Shown in pieces: positions 22,429 through 34,283 of a stretch of 64,000 bases of DNA. The notes under the pieces are model-generated. The model ran no database searches. It was not told where the DNA came from and worked only from the letters and a program-made list of their open reading frames with translations. This DNA comes from Codonopsis lanceolata. Lineage: Eukaryota; Streptophyta; Magnoliopsida; Asterales; Campanulaceae. The DNA lies in NCBI GenBank assembly GCA_013146195.2, contig CM028383.1:661128-725127 (forward strand), written 5' to 3'. A program made the position numbers and the translations under genes. Each line of letters starts with the position of its first letter. The stretch's first letter is position 1.

Positions 22429-25360
22429 GGGTTAGGCTAACCACACACCAACATCTTCTCTCTATACCCCACATATTTACTTAATTTTTAAAATTTACTC
22501 TTTATCCCCCACCCTAACTTCCTATTTTATCTATCATTTATTTTTTTAATCTAACACATCCTATTCTATCTACACCCCACATTTAATTTCTAAAACAACC
22601 AAATAGATTAATGATTCATATAAATCCTAAAAATCAAACTATTAAATCTATTATGACCAGCATCGTTCAAAACTACGTCAATGGGTCATTCCAGAGGGTG
22701 CCCAAGCATGGAGGGATTTGGTAAGAGGAACAAGGATCCATACCCTAAGGAATTTGACATATCTTGATGTTCACAAACCGTTGCTTTCAGCGTTTATGGA
22801 GCGGTGTCATCCAGAGACAAACTCATTCCATTTGCCCTTCGGTGAAATAACGATCACCTTGGATGATGTTTTTACGTATTCTTGGACTTCAATTCGAGGT
22901 CGCCATTATTTGCTACGCGAAACATCAATTTGGAGTACGCTAGCGAGATATTGAGGTGTCAGCTAAGATGATTGAGGGAATGGGAGGTAGAAGGGTGCTT
23001 CGGTCAAGTTAGAGTGGCTACGTAATAGGTTTAGTGAAAATGCCAGTTCTGATGATTTAGACAAGGTGACGTGTTCGGTGAGGGTTTACATGTTGTACCT
23101 CTTGGGTTGCACCATCTTCACGGATAAGAGCGGCTCACGAATGATGCTCTCATACTTACAATGGCTGGAGGATCTTGATGATGTACATACCTATGCGTGG
23201 GGAGTTGCCACCTTGGCTTATTTATATAGACAGCTAGGCGAAGCGTCCATATATGAGACGAAGCAGATAGATGGATACTTCACATTATTAAAGGCATATT
23301 TAAATTTTATAGTTTTTTTGACATGTTTAATTTATCTTTGGATATTTCACATCTAATTGAATGTTTTATTGCATGTAAGCATTAATATACTTACGATTTC
23401 CACGCTCAGTTGGCCTTGATCATAATGTGCGTGGTACCGAACACACAAGCGTTTGCTCGTATGTGGAAAGCTGGCTTGTCGGAAATCAAGGAACAAGCAT
23501 GGACCGGTTACGGGCTATACGTGAAAATATTGACATGCTTACTACGGCGAATGACGTTAGTATTCATCTTTTACATTTATTTATACTCGTGCTTCAGTCA
23601 TTCGTTATTAAATTGTTGTATTTAATAAAATTTTAAATATGTTGTAGGTTGCGTGGACCCCTTACGACGACATAGTCAGGGAGCATTTTCCATTTCATCA
23701 AAACTCCTTATATCATGGATGTATAGTCATGGGAGCCAATGTGGAGCCATACCTACCATCGAGTAAGTGCCGGAGTTCGGACGCATGCAAATCGTTTCTT
23801 GTTCATCTATCCCTATCGCACATGACATCCCTCAGAAATAACCCTCGTGATTTGATAATGTGGATAGCACTTGCAGCATACTGGAACCTTGTTGAGAGCC
23901 ATATATTATCTTCGGAACAATTTGGGCGAGCTACTCGATATCCATCTGAATGTTGACCTGAATACATGGATTGGTACTTGCGAATTTCACATCCCATTGT
24001 GCGTAAGCCCGCCGCCGACGACTTAGGGTTAGGGTGACTAATCCCATTGCGGTGATAATGCGGAGACCGTTTCAACTATTCACAATTTGACAGGACCGAT
24101 AATGTGAAGATTGCGATCGAGTGATAGAAGTATAACTTATGAGGAGTTACGGTCGGTGGTCTCGATAGTAGATAGCTTTGTACAAGGTCCAGTGGAGGAG
24201 GCAGGATCATCTCGAGTTGAAACTCGTCGTAGGACGCAACCTTGATATTTTTATGTATTTTTAGACATGTTTAACGTATTATGTATTTTGAAGACATGTT
24301 ATGTATGTTTGATACATGTTAATGTTATGTATGTTTGAGACGTGTTATGTATGTTTGAGACATGTTAGTGTTATGTATGACTTATTTCAAACAAAATATT
24401 TGATGCCACCAAAATTTCAGGTTTAAATAGATTTTTATATCACTAATCCAAATATAAAATGCAACCAACATTCCAAGTTTAAATGAAAATGCATATCACT
24501 CATCCAAATTGATACTGTCCAAACTTTTGAGAACAAATCGCTCATTTTCTACACTTTCACTATATGACAAAAGTTGTTGACTATAAATTGATTTCCAAGC
24601 TGCACCACATTCCACGCGATTCTGATCTCATACGATTGGGACAAGTGCTAACAGGCAACCGTGACGTAAATTAACCTACAAATGAAAGTAAGTAAATGTC
24701 AATAATGTGAATTGGACCTGGATCTACAACATTAGGCTCCGTAGGGGATGTCTTTGAATCCTGGAAAAAAAAAATTGTATGTCAATTACACACTGTGCGG
24801 CAAACACTTTGTGCATGAAAGGATAGGCTTGCATATGTTTGTGCACAAATTAAGGAAGCGGCATATGATTTGTGCACAAAAGAATGATTGCGTAAGTAAA
24901 CATTTGGTGCACATTAAGAGATGTGTGCGGCAAAAGGAGAAGTGTGCCATAGGAGAAGTGTGCGGCAACATGCGCATGAGCAATTTTTTGGAATTTAGAC
25001 AAAATTTGATGAAAAATTAAGTTTTAATAGAATAAAATGGAAGTAATACTTACATTATTTGTTTCAATTACTTCTTTAGGTTCCATATTTGATATTTTTT
25101 AACAATATGATGTAGGGTAGGGTTGTGGATGAACTAAACAAAAGAGAGAATGGTGGAAAAGGAAGACGTAGCTACAGTAAGCATCAAATTTGGGGTGTAG
25201 GTAAAATGTTTAAATATTATAGAATGACATTATTGTAATTAAGTTGTGGGGTGTTGTTTTAGGTTTGAGGGTTTATTTTGTCATTTCATACAATGTCATT
25301 TTTGCAATTTTAAAACTTGAGGTGTAGGGAGAAGATGTTGGTGTGTAGTTAGCCTGGCCC
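22429..25360 (+). mobile_element. MULE carrying a plant-mobile-domain gene
   Basis: Terminal inverted repeats of about 44 bp, GGGTTAGGCTAACCACACAC on the left and GGGCCAGGCTAACTACACAC inverted on the right, continue through CAACATCTTCTC. They are flanked by a perfect 9-bp duplication TATGTAATA (22420-22428 and 25361-25369). Block C has the site once (near 1101). The 9-bp duplication and G-starting repeats indicate a Mutator-like element. No MURA transposase is seen. The coding cargo is a plant mobile domain gene. The right third (24250-25360) is anonymous, with short repeats of GTATGTTTGAGACATGTTA. Confidence 0.9.
22650..24245 (+). pseudogene. Plant mobile domain (PMD) protein, degraded
   Basis: Starts with a YDQHRSKLRQW-like N-terminus. 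It then carries LLSAFMERCHPETNSFHLPF and GEITITLDDV, the core signature of the plant mobile domain family (also called aminotransferase-like PMD; MAIN and MAIL1 are host members). Further conserved pieces are VYMLYLLGCTIFTDKSG, YAWGVATLAYLYRQL, RLRAIRENIDMLT and VAWTPYDDIVREHFP, ending in RRRTQP and TGA at 24245. Likely introns lie near 23300-23410 and 23560-23648 (GTTAG...GTAG). Stops (for example after LARY, about 22950) and frameshifts break it. PMD genes are known to travel in plant transposons. Confidence 0.85.
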
Positions 25361-25397
25361 TATGTAATATCCCGATAAATATAGTTAAAAATATTAC

Positions 25398-25541
25398 TCT
25401 CTTCGTTTTTAAATTATCGTTTTTTTTTTTTGTTCGTTTTAAAATAATTGTTCTATTTCAAAACTTTTCCTTTTAAGAAAACACTTTTATCACTTTACAC
25501 TTATGTTTTCTAATCACATGTTCAAGGATATTAAATATATA
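25398..25541. repeat. Truncated first Stowaway of block D
   Basis: The left half of the old Stowaway (compare 1137-1364 and 29423-29656) stops at ATTAAATATA, where the younger Stowaway begins. Confidence 0.65.
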
Positions 25542-25800
25542 CTCCCTCCGTCCCTAAATTATCGTCCTCCTTTTCTTTTTCGTCCGTCCCAAAATAATTG
25601 TCCACTTTGAAACTTACCTTTTTAGAACATCACTTTTACCACTTTACTCTTACTTTTTCACTCTACTTTAATTATGAGCCATATATACATGGACATTAAA
25701 GGAAACTACACATTAAATCAATATAAATAATCAAGTCAATTGTTTTTTTCTTAAACCGTGTGTCAGGTCAACCCAGACGATTATTTAGGGACGGAGGGAG
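25542..25800. mobile_element. Stowaway MITE, well preserved
   Basis: 259 bp beginning CTCCCTCCGTCCCTAAATTA and ending TAATTT-type sequence inverted into GGGACGGAGGGAG, with TA on both sides. This is the classic Stowaway end sequence. It is non-coding and is mobilised in trans by mariner-like transposases. Confidence 0.92.
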
Positions 25801-27163
25801 TAATTGTTATTACTCCTAATTTGTAAGGAAGGTAACAAGGTAATTTTTCTTATAGGGTAAGAAAACCTTGTGAGAACCCAAACCCATTACTTGTTTTATA
25901 CCTTAATAACATGTTTGTATTATGCCTTAACATGTTAGATACTTCTATTTGTCCATGTCATGCTCACATTAGAGTATTACGTGTCTAGTTGCTTGAATAC
26001 CTTCTATGCATTGCTTGCCTTGCCGTTGTACTTTGAGTGTTTGCCTTAGCATGTTTAGCACTCAACCAATACTTGTTAGAGTTCTATTGTCTTTCATAGA
26101 TGACCTAGAACGTTCACCTTGATCATAGTAAGCTTGGTTGGAAGTTTAGAAACTTTCTTGCTTTGTTTTGGCCTTAGCGATTTCCCTCGTCTCCCGTATT
26201 GCTTGTATTTCGTCGTGCGATGTGTTCATTGAGTTCCCGGCCTTGTATTCAAGTCATAACCATGTTTAAACAAGCCTTTTCCATGCCCAAGTTATCTTAG
26301 TTTTATTGATGTTTGCTTCGTGTTTGATTCGTCAACCAATCGTCGCGTAATTCGAGCATTGTCCTACCTTGTTCCGGTTGTTGTTCGGGTGTGTTTCTGA
26401 CTTGTTTTGAGTTGTGTTAGACCCTAGAATGGTTGCCCATAAGTTTGGGACCATTTAGGACATGTTTAGGTCAAGTTTTGGAGGTCGAAGCCGCCCGAAG
26501 CGAGCCCCCAAGTTTGAGAGCAATTGCAGAAGGTTGGAGACGGAGGTTGAGCGCCCTGGCGCCCGCCTCAACATAAAATCAGCTACGGGATTTTTTCCCC
26601 CCTGTTCTGCTATGTCCGACTTTTGGCACTTAAACCCCATCCTAATTGACCCTAAACCATCCTATTAGACCCTAATTGAGTGGGATTAAGCCTAACCTCA
26701 ATCAACCTCCACTTGACAAGTGGATTTGGAAGCTCTCTCCTTGTGACAAGTGGAATTCCACCCATTTCATGCAAAATATAAAAGCTCACCCTTGTTGCTC
26801 AAACATTAAACCTTCAAAATTCAGATCATCTTCTTCTCTCTCTTGCCATGTCTTGTGTGTGTAGAGAAAGGTGAGACTAGTGTGTGTTGCTTCCATAGAT
26901 TGAGCTCCCGACCTCCGATTGCCAAACCGAGACCACCGAAGTGAAGCTATCGTCGAGGAGCACGTTTCCATCCAAATAGTTTGTGCTCATTCCATCTTTT
27001 TCTTGGCTATAAGGTAAGCTATTGATTCCCCTTAGGATGTATGCTAGAAATGCCATGTCCCCCTCTTCTTGTAATTCCCATGCTCCTACCATGTCCATGC
27101 CATGAATGAGGATGATTTGATCTTTTGGAGAATTTGAATAATATGTTCACCTTGTTAATTTAG

Positions 27164-27840
27164 TCCTATGCCTAGAATTAAATGTGTTCTATGCCCCCTT
27201 AGGAACAACTATTGTTCTTGGACTAATGGATTTTGACAACTTTTGGAGACTATGATTTCTAGGGTTCCATATGCCATGAATTGTCCATCCTATTGAATTG
27301 GGTCCTATGCTTAGAATTAAATGTGTTCTATGCCCCCTTAGGAACAACTATTGTTCTTGGACTAATGGATTTTGACAACTTTTGGAGACTATGATTTCTA
27401 GGGTTCCATATGCCATGAATTGTCCATCCTATTGAATTGGATCCTATGCCTAGAATTGAATATGTTCTATGCCTCCTTAGGAACAACTATTGTTCTTGGA
27501 CCAATGACTTTTGATAACTCTTGGAGATGATGATTTCTAGGGTTTCACATGCTACAAATTGTTTATCCTATTGATTGAGTCCTATGCCTAGAATTGAATA
27601 TGTTATATGCCTCCTTAGGAACAACCAATGTTCTTGGACTAATGACTTTTGAAAACTCTTGGAGATTATGAATTCTAGGGTTTCACATGCTAGGGATTGT
27701 TCATCCTATTGATTGGGTCCTATGCTTAGAATCAAATGTGTTCTATGTCTTCCTAGGAATAACTAATGTTCTTGGACTATTGGCTTTTGATAACTTTTGA
27801 AATATTGATTCTAAAGTTCCCTTGAATTATGAAATGTTGA
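27164..27840. repeat. 138-139-bp tandem array inside the solo LTR
   Basis: Units starting TCCTATGCCTAGAATTAAAT occur at 27164, 27303, 27442, 27580 and 27718, so spacing is 139, 139, 138 and 138. The last unit is partial and most diverged. No coding potential is seen. Confidence 0.92.
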
Positions 27841-28056
27841 ACTTATGATAATTCTTGACTATGGTTGTTAAGTGGATTAACGGCCTAGTTACTCGATACA
27901 AGAACTTAGAAAAGGGTTTTGGATGCATTTAGCATCTTAACTCTCTTGGATGAATTGTTAGAGACGACTCATCGGAGTCAAACTTAAGTGAGCCATTGAA
28001 CAATACCGACTCAATGATCAATCCCTACGACGTTCTAAACACGTTCCTCTAAGAAT

Positions 28057-28303
28057 GATAATTCTAGACTCTTGAGATTTGGATTGATTACCTTGCTTGA
28101 TTCTTGATGTCATATAATAGAATGCCTATTTGACATGTTGAGTTCGCTCTTGTCGAACTCATTCTGCTGATTATTGATGATAATTCTAGACTCTTGAGAA
28201 TTGGATTGATTACAGGTTTGGCTTGATTCTTGATGTCATGTAATGGAATGCCTAATTGACATGTTGAGTTCGCTCTTGTCGAACTCGATCCTACTTGATT
28301 ATT
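28057..28303. repeat. Two-copy 122-bp tandem repeat inside the solo LTR
   Basis: GATAATTCTAGACTCTTGAG occurs at 28057 and 28179, and each copy ends with GTTCGCTCTTGTCGAACTC. The inverse of that last motif occurs at about 63276-63294 in the terminal minus-strand LTR, which ties the two LTRs together. Confidence 0.88.
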
Positions 28304-29422
28304 GAGAATAATTTACTTGTCAAAACGAGATCGCTCTTGTTGACCTCGCTCACTACTTGATAATTTGTTAAGTAAACACTACTTGGCATTTGCATGAGTC
28401 CAGTGGCATACCTGCTTTGTTCACACACGCCTCCACTGTGGCCACAGTGGAAGTAGCCTCTTTCTGTAACCATTAGAGCATCATTGGTGTGTCTATCTGC
28501 ATCTCCTCGGAAGATCGATGTACTTACACACATTCGATACCCGCACATTCCGATAACGCTTGTGCAAACTACGTGGCGTGCCCGGCTCTCCATATATCCT
28601 TATCCTATGTGATTTAATTATGCGCACTTATGTGAAACAATGTGCATCTTGGATATATGACCTCTATGCTTATGCGACGATATCTTGCCTTGTATGTTGC
28701 ATATTGCCATGACATGCATGATTGATAGCTTACAAGTCTTTATGACTTACCCTTTCCCCTTTACTGCTTTAGATCCTAGCAAGACAGGTCCTGCTCGTTG
28801 AGATTGATGTGTTCGTGCTTTGTCCCCCTTTTGTTCCGCCGTTGATATTCGAAGAGGTGGTTTAGATGTCCTCTTCCTCTTGCTTTATATTTTGTAAGGA
28901 CGACGGGTTAAAGCAAGTCAATTAGATTATGTTTGGGTATTTGTATAAAACTTGATCTTGAAACCTTTGTTAGCTACTGGTAGTTATATCACTTGTAGTG
29001 CTTGTAATCCCTTTTGTGCCGGCATTGTGTAAGTCGAGCTTTGGTTACCTTGTTAATATTCCACTACGTATTAGTCTTCCGCTGAGCATGTTGTTAGCTC
29101 TTATTTAATCCTTGTCCATAAATTGTTAGCTTGGGTTCCGGCATGTAGTGTCGCCGATGACTTGGTTTTATTGCTTAACTGTTTTATCAGGTTTGAAAGG
29201 TTTTAAAAATACCGGCCTTTTGGTGCCGAGGCGTGCTACGTCTCTAATGTTGCGTCACGTCGTTTTCTTAAAATGAGTCCTTGCATGTTACTTGTCTACT
29301 TGTTTCCCTCCTTATTTGGGCGGTCCGACCCTCGGTTCCACCTCGGGCCTGGGTCGGGTCGCCACAAACCTAATAGGGTGTTAGTATATGTAATATTCCG
29401 ATAAATATAGTTAAAAATATTA

Positions 29423-29656
29423 CTCCCTCTGTTTTCAAATTATCATTCACCTTTTTGTTTTTTGTTCGTTTTAAAATAATTGTTCTATTTCAAACCTTTC
29501 CCTTTTAATAAAATACTTTTATCACTTTATAATTACCTTTTCTAATCACATGTTCAAGGGTATTAAAGCAAACCACACATTTTACGAATATTTATAATTA
29601 AGTCATTTACTTTTTGTTAAACGATAAATGAGACAATAATTTTAAAATGGAGGGAG
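29423..29656. mobile_element. Stowaway-type MITE (block D copy of 1137-1364)
   Basis: 234 bp with CTCCCTCTGTTTTCAAATTA on the left, AAAATGGAGGGAG on the right, and TA flanks. It aligns with the block C copy. Confidence 0.78.
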
Positions 29657-30545
29657 TAATTTGTATTAATTAATATTATATTCATTTTGGGCATTTCTTT
29701 AGAAATTGTCAATTTTGTGTTGGGCCAAGCCAATTATTTATTTGGGTAAAATTTTGGCTGGTCTATTTTTTGAAATTTGTAATCCCAAAAGTCCATCGTT
29801 TTTTTTCAACCGATAAAGTCCATTTTTCTAAATTTTTTTCCAAAAATACCCATATTTTTCACATTGCTACTCTTTATCATAGTAGAAGGGGCGGAAGACG
29901 AAGTAGTTGCATTGATGTACTTGAAACTTGGTCAATTTCCTTTTGACTTTTGCCTAATTAACCAAATCACGCCAAAAGGGAATGGAAGAAACGCAGACTC
30001 TGGGAAGGAAGAACGTTGCGAAGGGGAAACAGTGGAGGCTCAATCGATTGACAACCCTCTAGGAATGTCACTTTGAGACTCGATCAGGTTGGAAGTTGGA
30101 AGACACTCATCTTTCAAGCACATTCTATATATAGGCAGAACATCTTGGTGCTCGGTCGGTATCCTAATAGTTTCAGAATGTTAAGAGATTTTACAAGGCT
30201 TTGGGATGGAGTCTTCAAAGTCATTCCCGTACCTTCCTCTTGGCAGTAACCGGTACCACTGCTGCAGTTGCTTCCACCTCCTTGATTTCCATCTCTTCTT
30301 CTTCTTCTTCTTCAAGTCAAACACCTCCTTGAGATAGATAGATAAAGAGAGAGTAAATGGGTTTGAAAAATTGGGGGTTCCTTTTCTCTCTCTCTCTCTC
30401 TCTCTCTGTATAAATATGTTTTGAATCGTGGTGCATAAAATTTTGAATCGCGGTGCATTTTCAAAAAAATTGAACCGCGGTTCAGAATTTTTTTGAATCG
30501 TTTTGCATACATTCTTGAATCGCGGTGCATTTTCAAAAAAGGTTG

Positions 30546-31165
30546 ACGAAACTACTGAAACTTTCTTTAACTATGACATTGAGGAATCTCTTCCATTTGT
30601 TGTTCAACTCACCAAACTTTGAACTGGCACGCACCACATTCTCATATTTGATATTCCTCAGGTTGTTGACCTTGCCATTGACACCGTCAATGCTAATAAA
30701 GTTGATTACGTGCCCTAGTATATTCCTCATTTTCATTCTTATTGAAAGTGAGAGAGAGCAGGGAGATAACATATTCTTTTCAACATGCATCGGAGTTTGT
30801 TCGAAATTTATGAAGGAAGACTTGTTTTCACTCTTATTGAAATGTCTCTTCTAGCTTATCTCATTTGTCAGTGTTAACGTGTTCTTTTCGACCTCTATCT
30901 GAATTTGTTCTAATTTTTCAACCAAAATAGATTAGTTCTAATTTTGGTAAGTTCATTTTTTGTGGGAACTTTCCTTAATTAAAATACTTTCTTGCTTATA
31001 TATATATATATATATGGATCCACACATTAACTTGATTTGCCATGCTTAGGAAGCTTACATTCCCGAAGAGTATGGTGCATATGGAAATCGCCACTTGCCA
31101 ACAACCGAATATCGTGAATATGTTTTTTCACTAGCCTGTCGCCATGGGGGTCTCCCTATACGCTG
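30546..31165. other. Unassigned sequence with coding-like fragments
   Basis: After the block D match ends, the plus strand reads ETTETFFNYDIEESLPFVV, a stop, then ILIFDIPQVVDLAIDTV before another stop. The second piece faintly resembles the cofactor-binding motif of plant O-methyltransferases, but I cannot confirm it. At about 31056-31165 a frame reads AYIPEEYGAYGNRHLPTTEY, which I do not recognise. These may be gene-fragment debris. Confidence 0.3.
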
Positions 31166-31603
31166 CAGTGCTCTAAAAGTCGTTCTAGGCACTCGCCTAC
31201 GCCCGACCTATGTGCTAGGCGCCACCCAACCGCCTAGAAATCAAGATTGCTAAATTCATTTTTTTAAGAAAAGCTTTTTAATATTAGAAATATAAAAAAC
31301 TATATAAAATAATTGAATTATATATTGTAGTAATTTTTAAATGGAGCTATGGAGCCTTGTGTTGTTTTGAACATTGGAATGATATTGAATTGTTGGTTTT
31401 ACTTTTAATTTTTAGTTTTGTGATGTTATCATTATTTTTAGATTAATTGTTGATACTTACTATTAGAATATTTTAATGTTTAATGCTTGTTAATTAGGTT
31501 ATATTATGAAGAAAAAAATCAAAAGTTAAGGTAATTGTGTCTTATGTTTAAGCTTCGCCTACGCCCCGCTTAGATGATTCTAACCATTTTTAGAAGAACA
31601 TTG
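31166..31603. mobile_element. Small hAT-like MITE
   Basis: Ends CAGTGCTCTAAAAGTCG and, inverted, CAATGTTCTTCTAAAAAT. Inside, GGCACTCGCCTACGCCC and GCCTACGCCCCGCTTAG recall the 35283-36104 element. No clean target duplication was found, so exact ends are tentative. Confidence 0.5.
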
Positions 31604-31971
31604 CTTTACGGTTAAGGATATCAACTAACACTTTCCAATATGACTCGATCTCCACTTCAAGTAGGATTAAAACCTCCGCATTCATGTTGGATTGAAAGCC
31701 CAAATCGAATGATTGTGCGTAACAAACCCGACTTGCCCAATCTCATAATATAAGCCCTCCCCCGATGAGTTTACATTTTATTTTTTTGCCTTTTCTTAAG
31801 GGTGAGGGCCGGTCCCCTCCCATCAATTTCCACTATTTTTTAAAAACCGGTTCAATGCTCATATAATCTCATTAATTTATTATTATTTTTAAACTGCATC
31901 TATTTTTCAAATGATAAGTATACTACCTTAAACTCATATTCATTGAGTTCACTTCATAATAATAATAATAA

Positions 31972-32034
<63 letters not shown>

Positions 32035-32570
32035 CAAAACTACATAGTTTTGCTTGATTTTGGTTCGGTTAAGTTTTTAAAAGACGTATAAACCGATAAC
32101 CAATGACCGGTTTCTTTAAAATTTAGAACCCGTAGCCAAACTAGTTAGAATTATTTTATTTTCGGGCTTCTTGTACATCATTATCATGGATAACCATTAC
32201 AACAAAGGTTGAAATGGAATGATTGTGTAACAAACCCGGCCTGCCCAGTCTCGGAATATAAGCCCTCCCCCGATAGAGGTTTACTTATTTTTGCGAACAA
32301 AAAATTAGTAAAATAATTAAATAATCTCAGTCTTAACAATGACATTTGCCTTATACTTACTTAAATATTGGCTCAAAGCTAATTAAGTTTAAGTTGATTA
32401 CGTGCCCTAGTATAATTAGTCGTTCATAATCGGGGAAGCCCCGAAACTCTTTTGGGTTGGTCACCTCACCTATATTTTGACTGATTTTCAGGTGATTCAC
32501 TCATTCCTGGATTATTAAAGAAACTGTATTTTCGACCGGATATATTTCAATTGGTAAGTGACATTATAAC

Positions 32571-32667
<97 letters not shown>

Positions 32668-32758
32668 GGACAATGATTCCCTTGTTACGTTTTTCGTTAC
32701 ACATACAAATGAACATACGTGTGATTGGAACAAAATCACCTCTCTAAAGAAACTAGAC
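31604..32758. other. Intergenic DNA with a repeated 65-bp motif and microsatellites
   Basis: A motif starting GAATGATTGTG and ending AAGCCCTCCCCCGAT occurs at about 31706-31770 and again at about 32217-32275. A (AAT)n run spans about 31957-32032, and a (CA)n-(TA)n compound run spans about 32573-32662. GTTGATTACGTGCCCTAGTATA at about 32392 repeats a stretch at about 30701. No gene is seen. Confidence 0.7.
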
Positions 32759-33703
32759 TTGATGAGTAGATTGATAAGGGAGCCGCTCCTAGAATTTGTA
32801 CAAAAAACATACCAAAAAAAGTCAGCCAAAAAGTCAGGCGAATGCCCTGTATATCTCACATTCCAAGATTTTCAGTCTTGGTTTTGGAGGACCCCAACCT
32901 TTTATAGAAGAGATTTTTTTAAGTACATAACCATTAAGAATATTTTTGTCATTGAAGAGCCAATGAAATAGAAAAACCAAGTATTTAGAACCTTGTTATC
33001 ATGCCCAGTTATTACATTGGTTTGGAAGCCACCTCTATTTGGGTGGAAAAAGCTCAATTTTGATGGGTCTTACCTTCCGCGTAAAAAAGAGGGCGGATGT
33101 GGTTTTGTAATTAGAGACGAATTTGGAAACATACACTCGGCCAAGAGGAGGATATTCACCGAAGAGGCCAAGGGAGCATTTGACGCAAAATTGATAGCTC
33201 TTCAATTTGGAATTATTGAAGCATTGGATCTTGGGGTTAAAAGGCTATGGATTGAGGGGGATTGCTAAGTACATATTGAATTATTGCAAGGATGTACATC
33301 ACCTCCTCAGGATTATATTGAGATTTATAGGTAAGTAGATTCTCTATATTCTCTATTTACTGTTGATTATTATTATTTTGCATTTACTAAATTTGTTCTT
33401 TTTTGCAGTACAATATTTGATTTGCTTGGATCATTTGAAAAATGGACAGCCTCTTTTATATATCGTGAAGGCAACAGTCTTGCAGATTACCTCGCATCCT
33501 TAGAAAAAGTTAAAGAATATGATTCATATGCAGGAGATGCTATGGCTTTGACTATGGCTCAATATGATATAAAAGATATACACTTCCGAATTGAACAGAA
33601 CTTGAAAGCCATCGGACAAGAAAGAATGGGAAAGGAAGAGTTATTGTCTCTAACATCTTTCATATATTATTTATGCACGCAGTCTGGATTCTATGCTTGT
33701 TGA
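32759..33703 (+). pseudogene. RNase H-like (RVT_3 type) domain protein remnant with one intron
   Basis: WKPPLFGWKKLNFDGSY followed by GGCGFVIRDEFGNIHSA is the start of the plant RNase H-like domain, with the DGS metal-binding Asp. EAKGAFDAKLIALQFGI supplies the usual AE-x-A-L helix as FDAKLIAL, and WIEGDC is the next strand, followed by a TAA stop (33266-33268). The frame continues to a GTAAGT donor at about 33331 and resumes after TTTTTTGCAG (about 33408) with FIYREGNSLADYLASLEK, the final conserved motif. An upstream frame (32759-32971) joins in phase but ends in a stop. It is probably a host-type RNase H-like gene or a domesticated LINE domain, now broken. Confidence 0.7.
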
Positions 33704-34283
33704 TTTTTCCTGTGAAGAATTTTCATGGTCAATGAGGTTATAAAGTACCTACCGATATGCCTTCTTGTGTGCCATCGTATCAGAGTCATTGATGAGAAGT
33801 GGCCACTTGATTTACTAATTATCCATGCTTGGACATTTTTTCTCTGGCTTCCCTGTTTTTTTAGTGTATTTTTCTGATAATCGTATGAAGTTGTTGATTC
33901 TTAAGTCTTCTATTTCTTTTTCTTCTCGCTTGTATTTTGTTTGTCCATGTCCATCTTACGAAATTTGGGTGTCTACAGAGTCCTTCAACGACGAAGTGTA
34001 CAAGTAAATGAAAGTTCACAAGTAAACAAACGTCGTTGGTAAGAATAGATTCCCAATTTCAGGACATGCGTCGTGGGTGAAAATTTTTGAACTTGAAAAA
34101 GTTTTGCGATGCAAGTCAGGTCGTGGTGGATTTCTTCTCTTTTTTTCTTTCTTTTTCTTTTTCTTCTTGTTTTTTTGAAAAAAAATATCATGTTGCAATA
34201 TTCATTGGAACACCGAAAGTGAAGGAAAATAAAAGTAGTGATGCCAATATTCATTGCAACACCGAAGGGTGCAGGAAAATAAA
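33704..34283. other. Anonymous intergenic DNA
   Basis: No coding sign. A T/C-rich run lies at 34136-34175. A short direct repeat (CAATATTCATTG...AACACCGAA) occurs at 34195-34265. Confidence 0.6.

Larger units (their letters stand above)
25869..29366 (+). mobile_element. Solo LTR of a large retrotransposon, 3.5 kb
   Basis: Starts TGTGAGAACCCAAACCC and ends GGGTCGGGTCGCCACA. It is flanked by a perfect 5-bp duplication AACCT (25864-25868 and 29367-29371) and sits inside otherwise continuous block-D sequence. It contains no gag or pol and no second LTR copy, so it is best read as a solo LTR left by LTR-LTR recombination. It includes two tandem-repeat arrays and a TATA/leader-like zone near 26780-26870. 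The minus-strand sequence from 62199 to the window end is the same family. Confidence 0.85.
22142..30545. repeat. Block D, paralogue of block C, with nested insertions
   Basis: Matches 822-4690 once the MULE, younger Stowaway and solo LTR are removed. D also holds an internal duplication: the stretch TTGTTATTACTCCTAATTTG through GGTGTTAGTATATG occurs at 22358-22428 and again at 25804-25860 plus 29371-29392. The left edge is hidden by the gap. Confidence 0.83.

Noticed and set aside
24748..25020. 90-codon frame rich in Cys and His near the right end of the PMD MULE
   Set aside because: The Cys/His pattern comes from short repeats of GTGTGCGGCAAA and CATTTGGTGCACA. Spacing does not match a zinc-binding fold.
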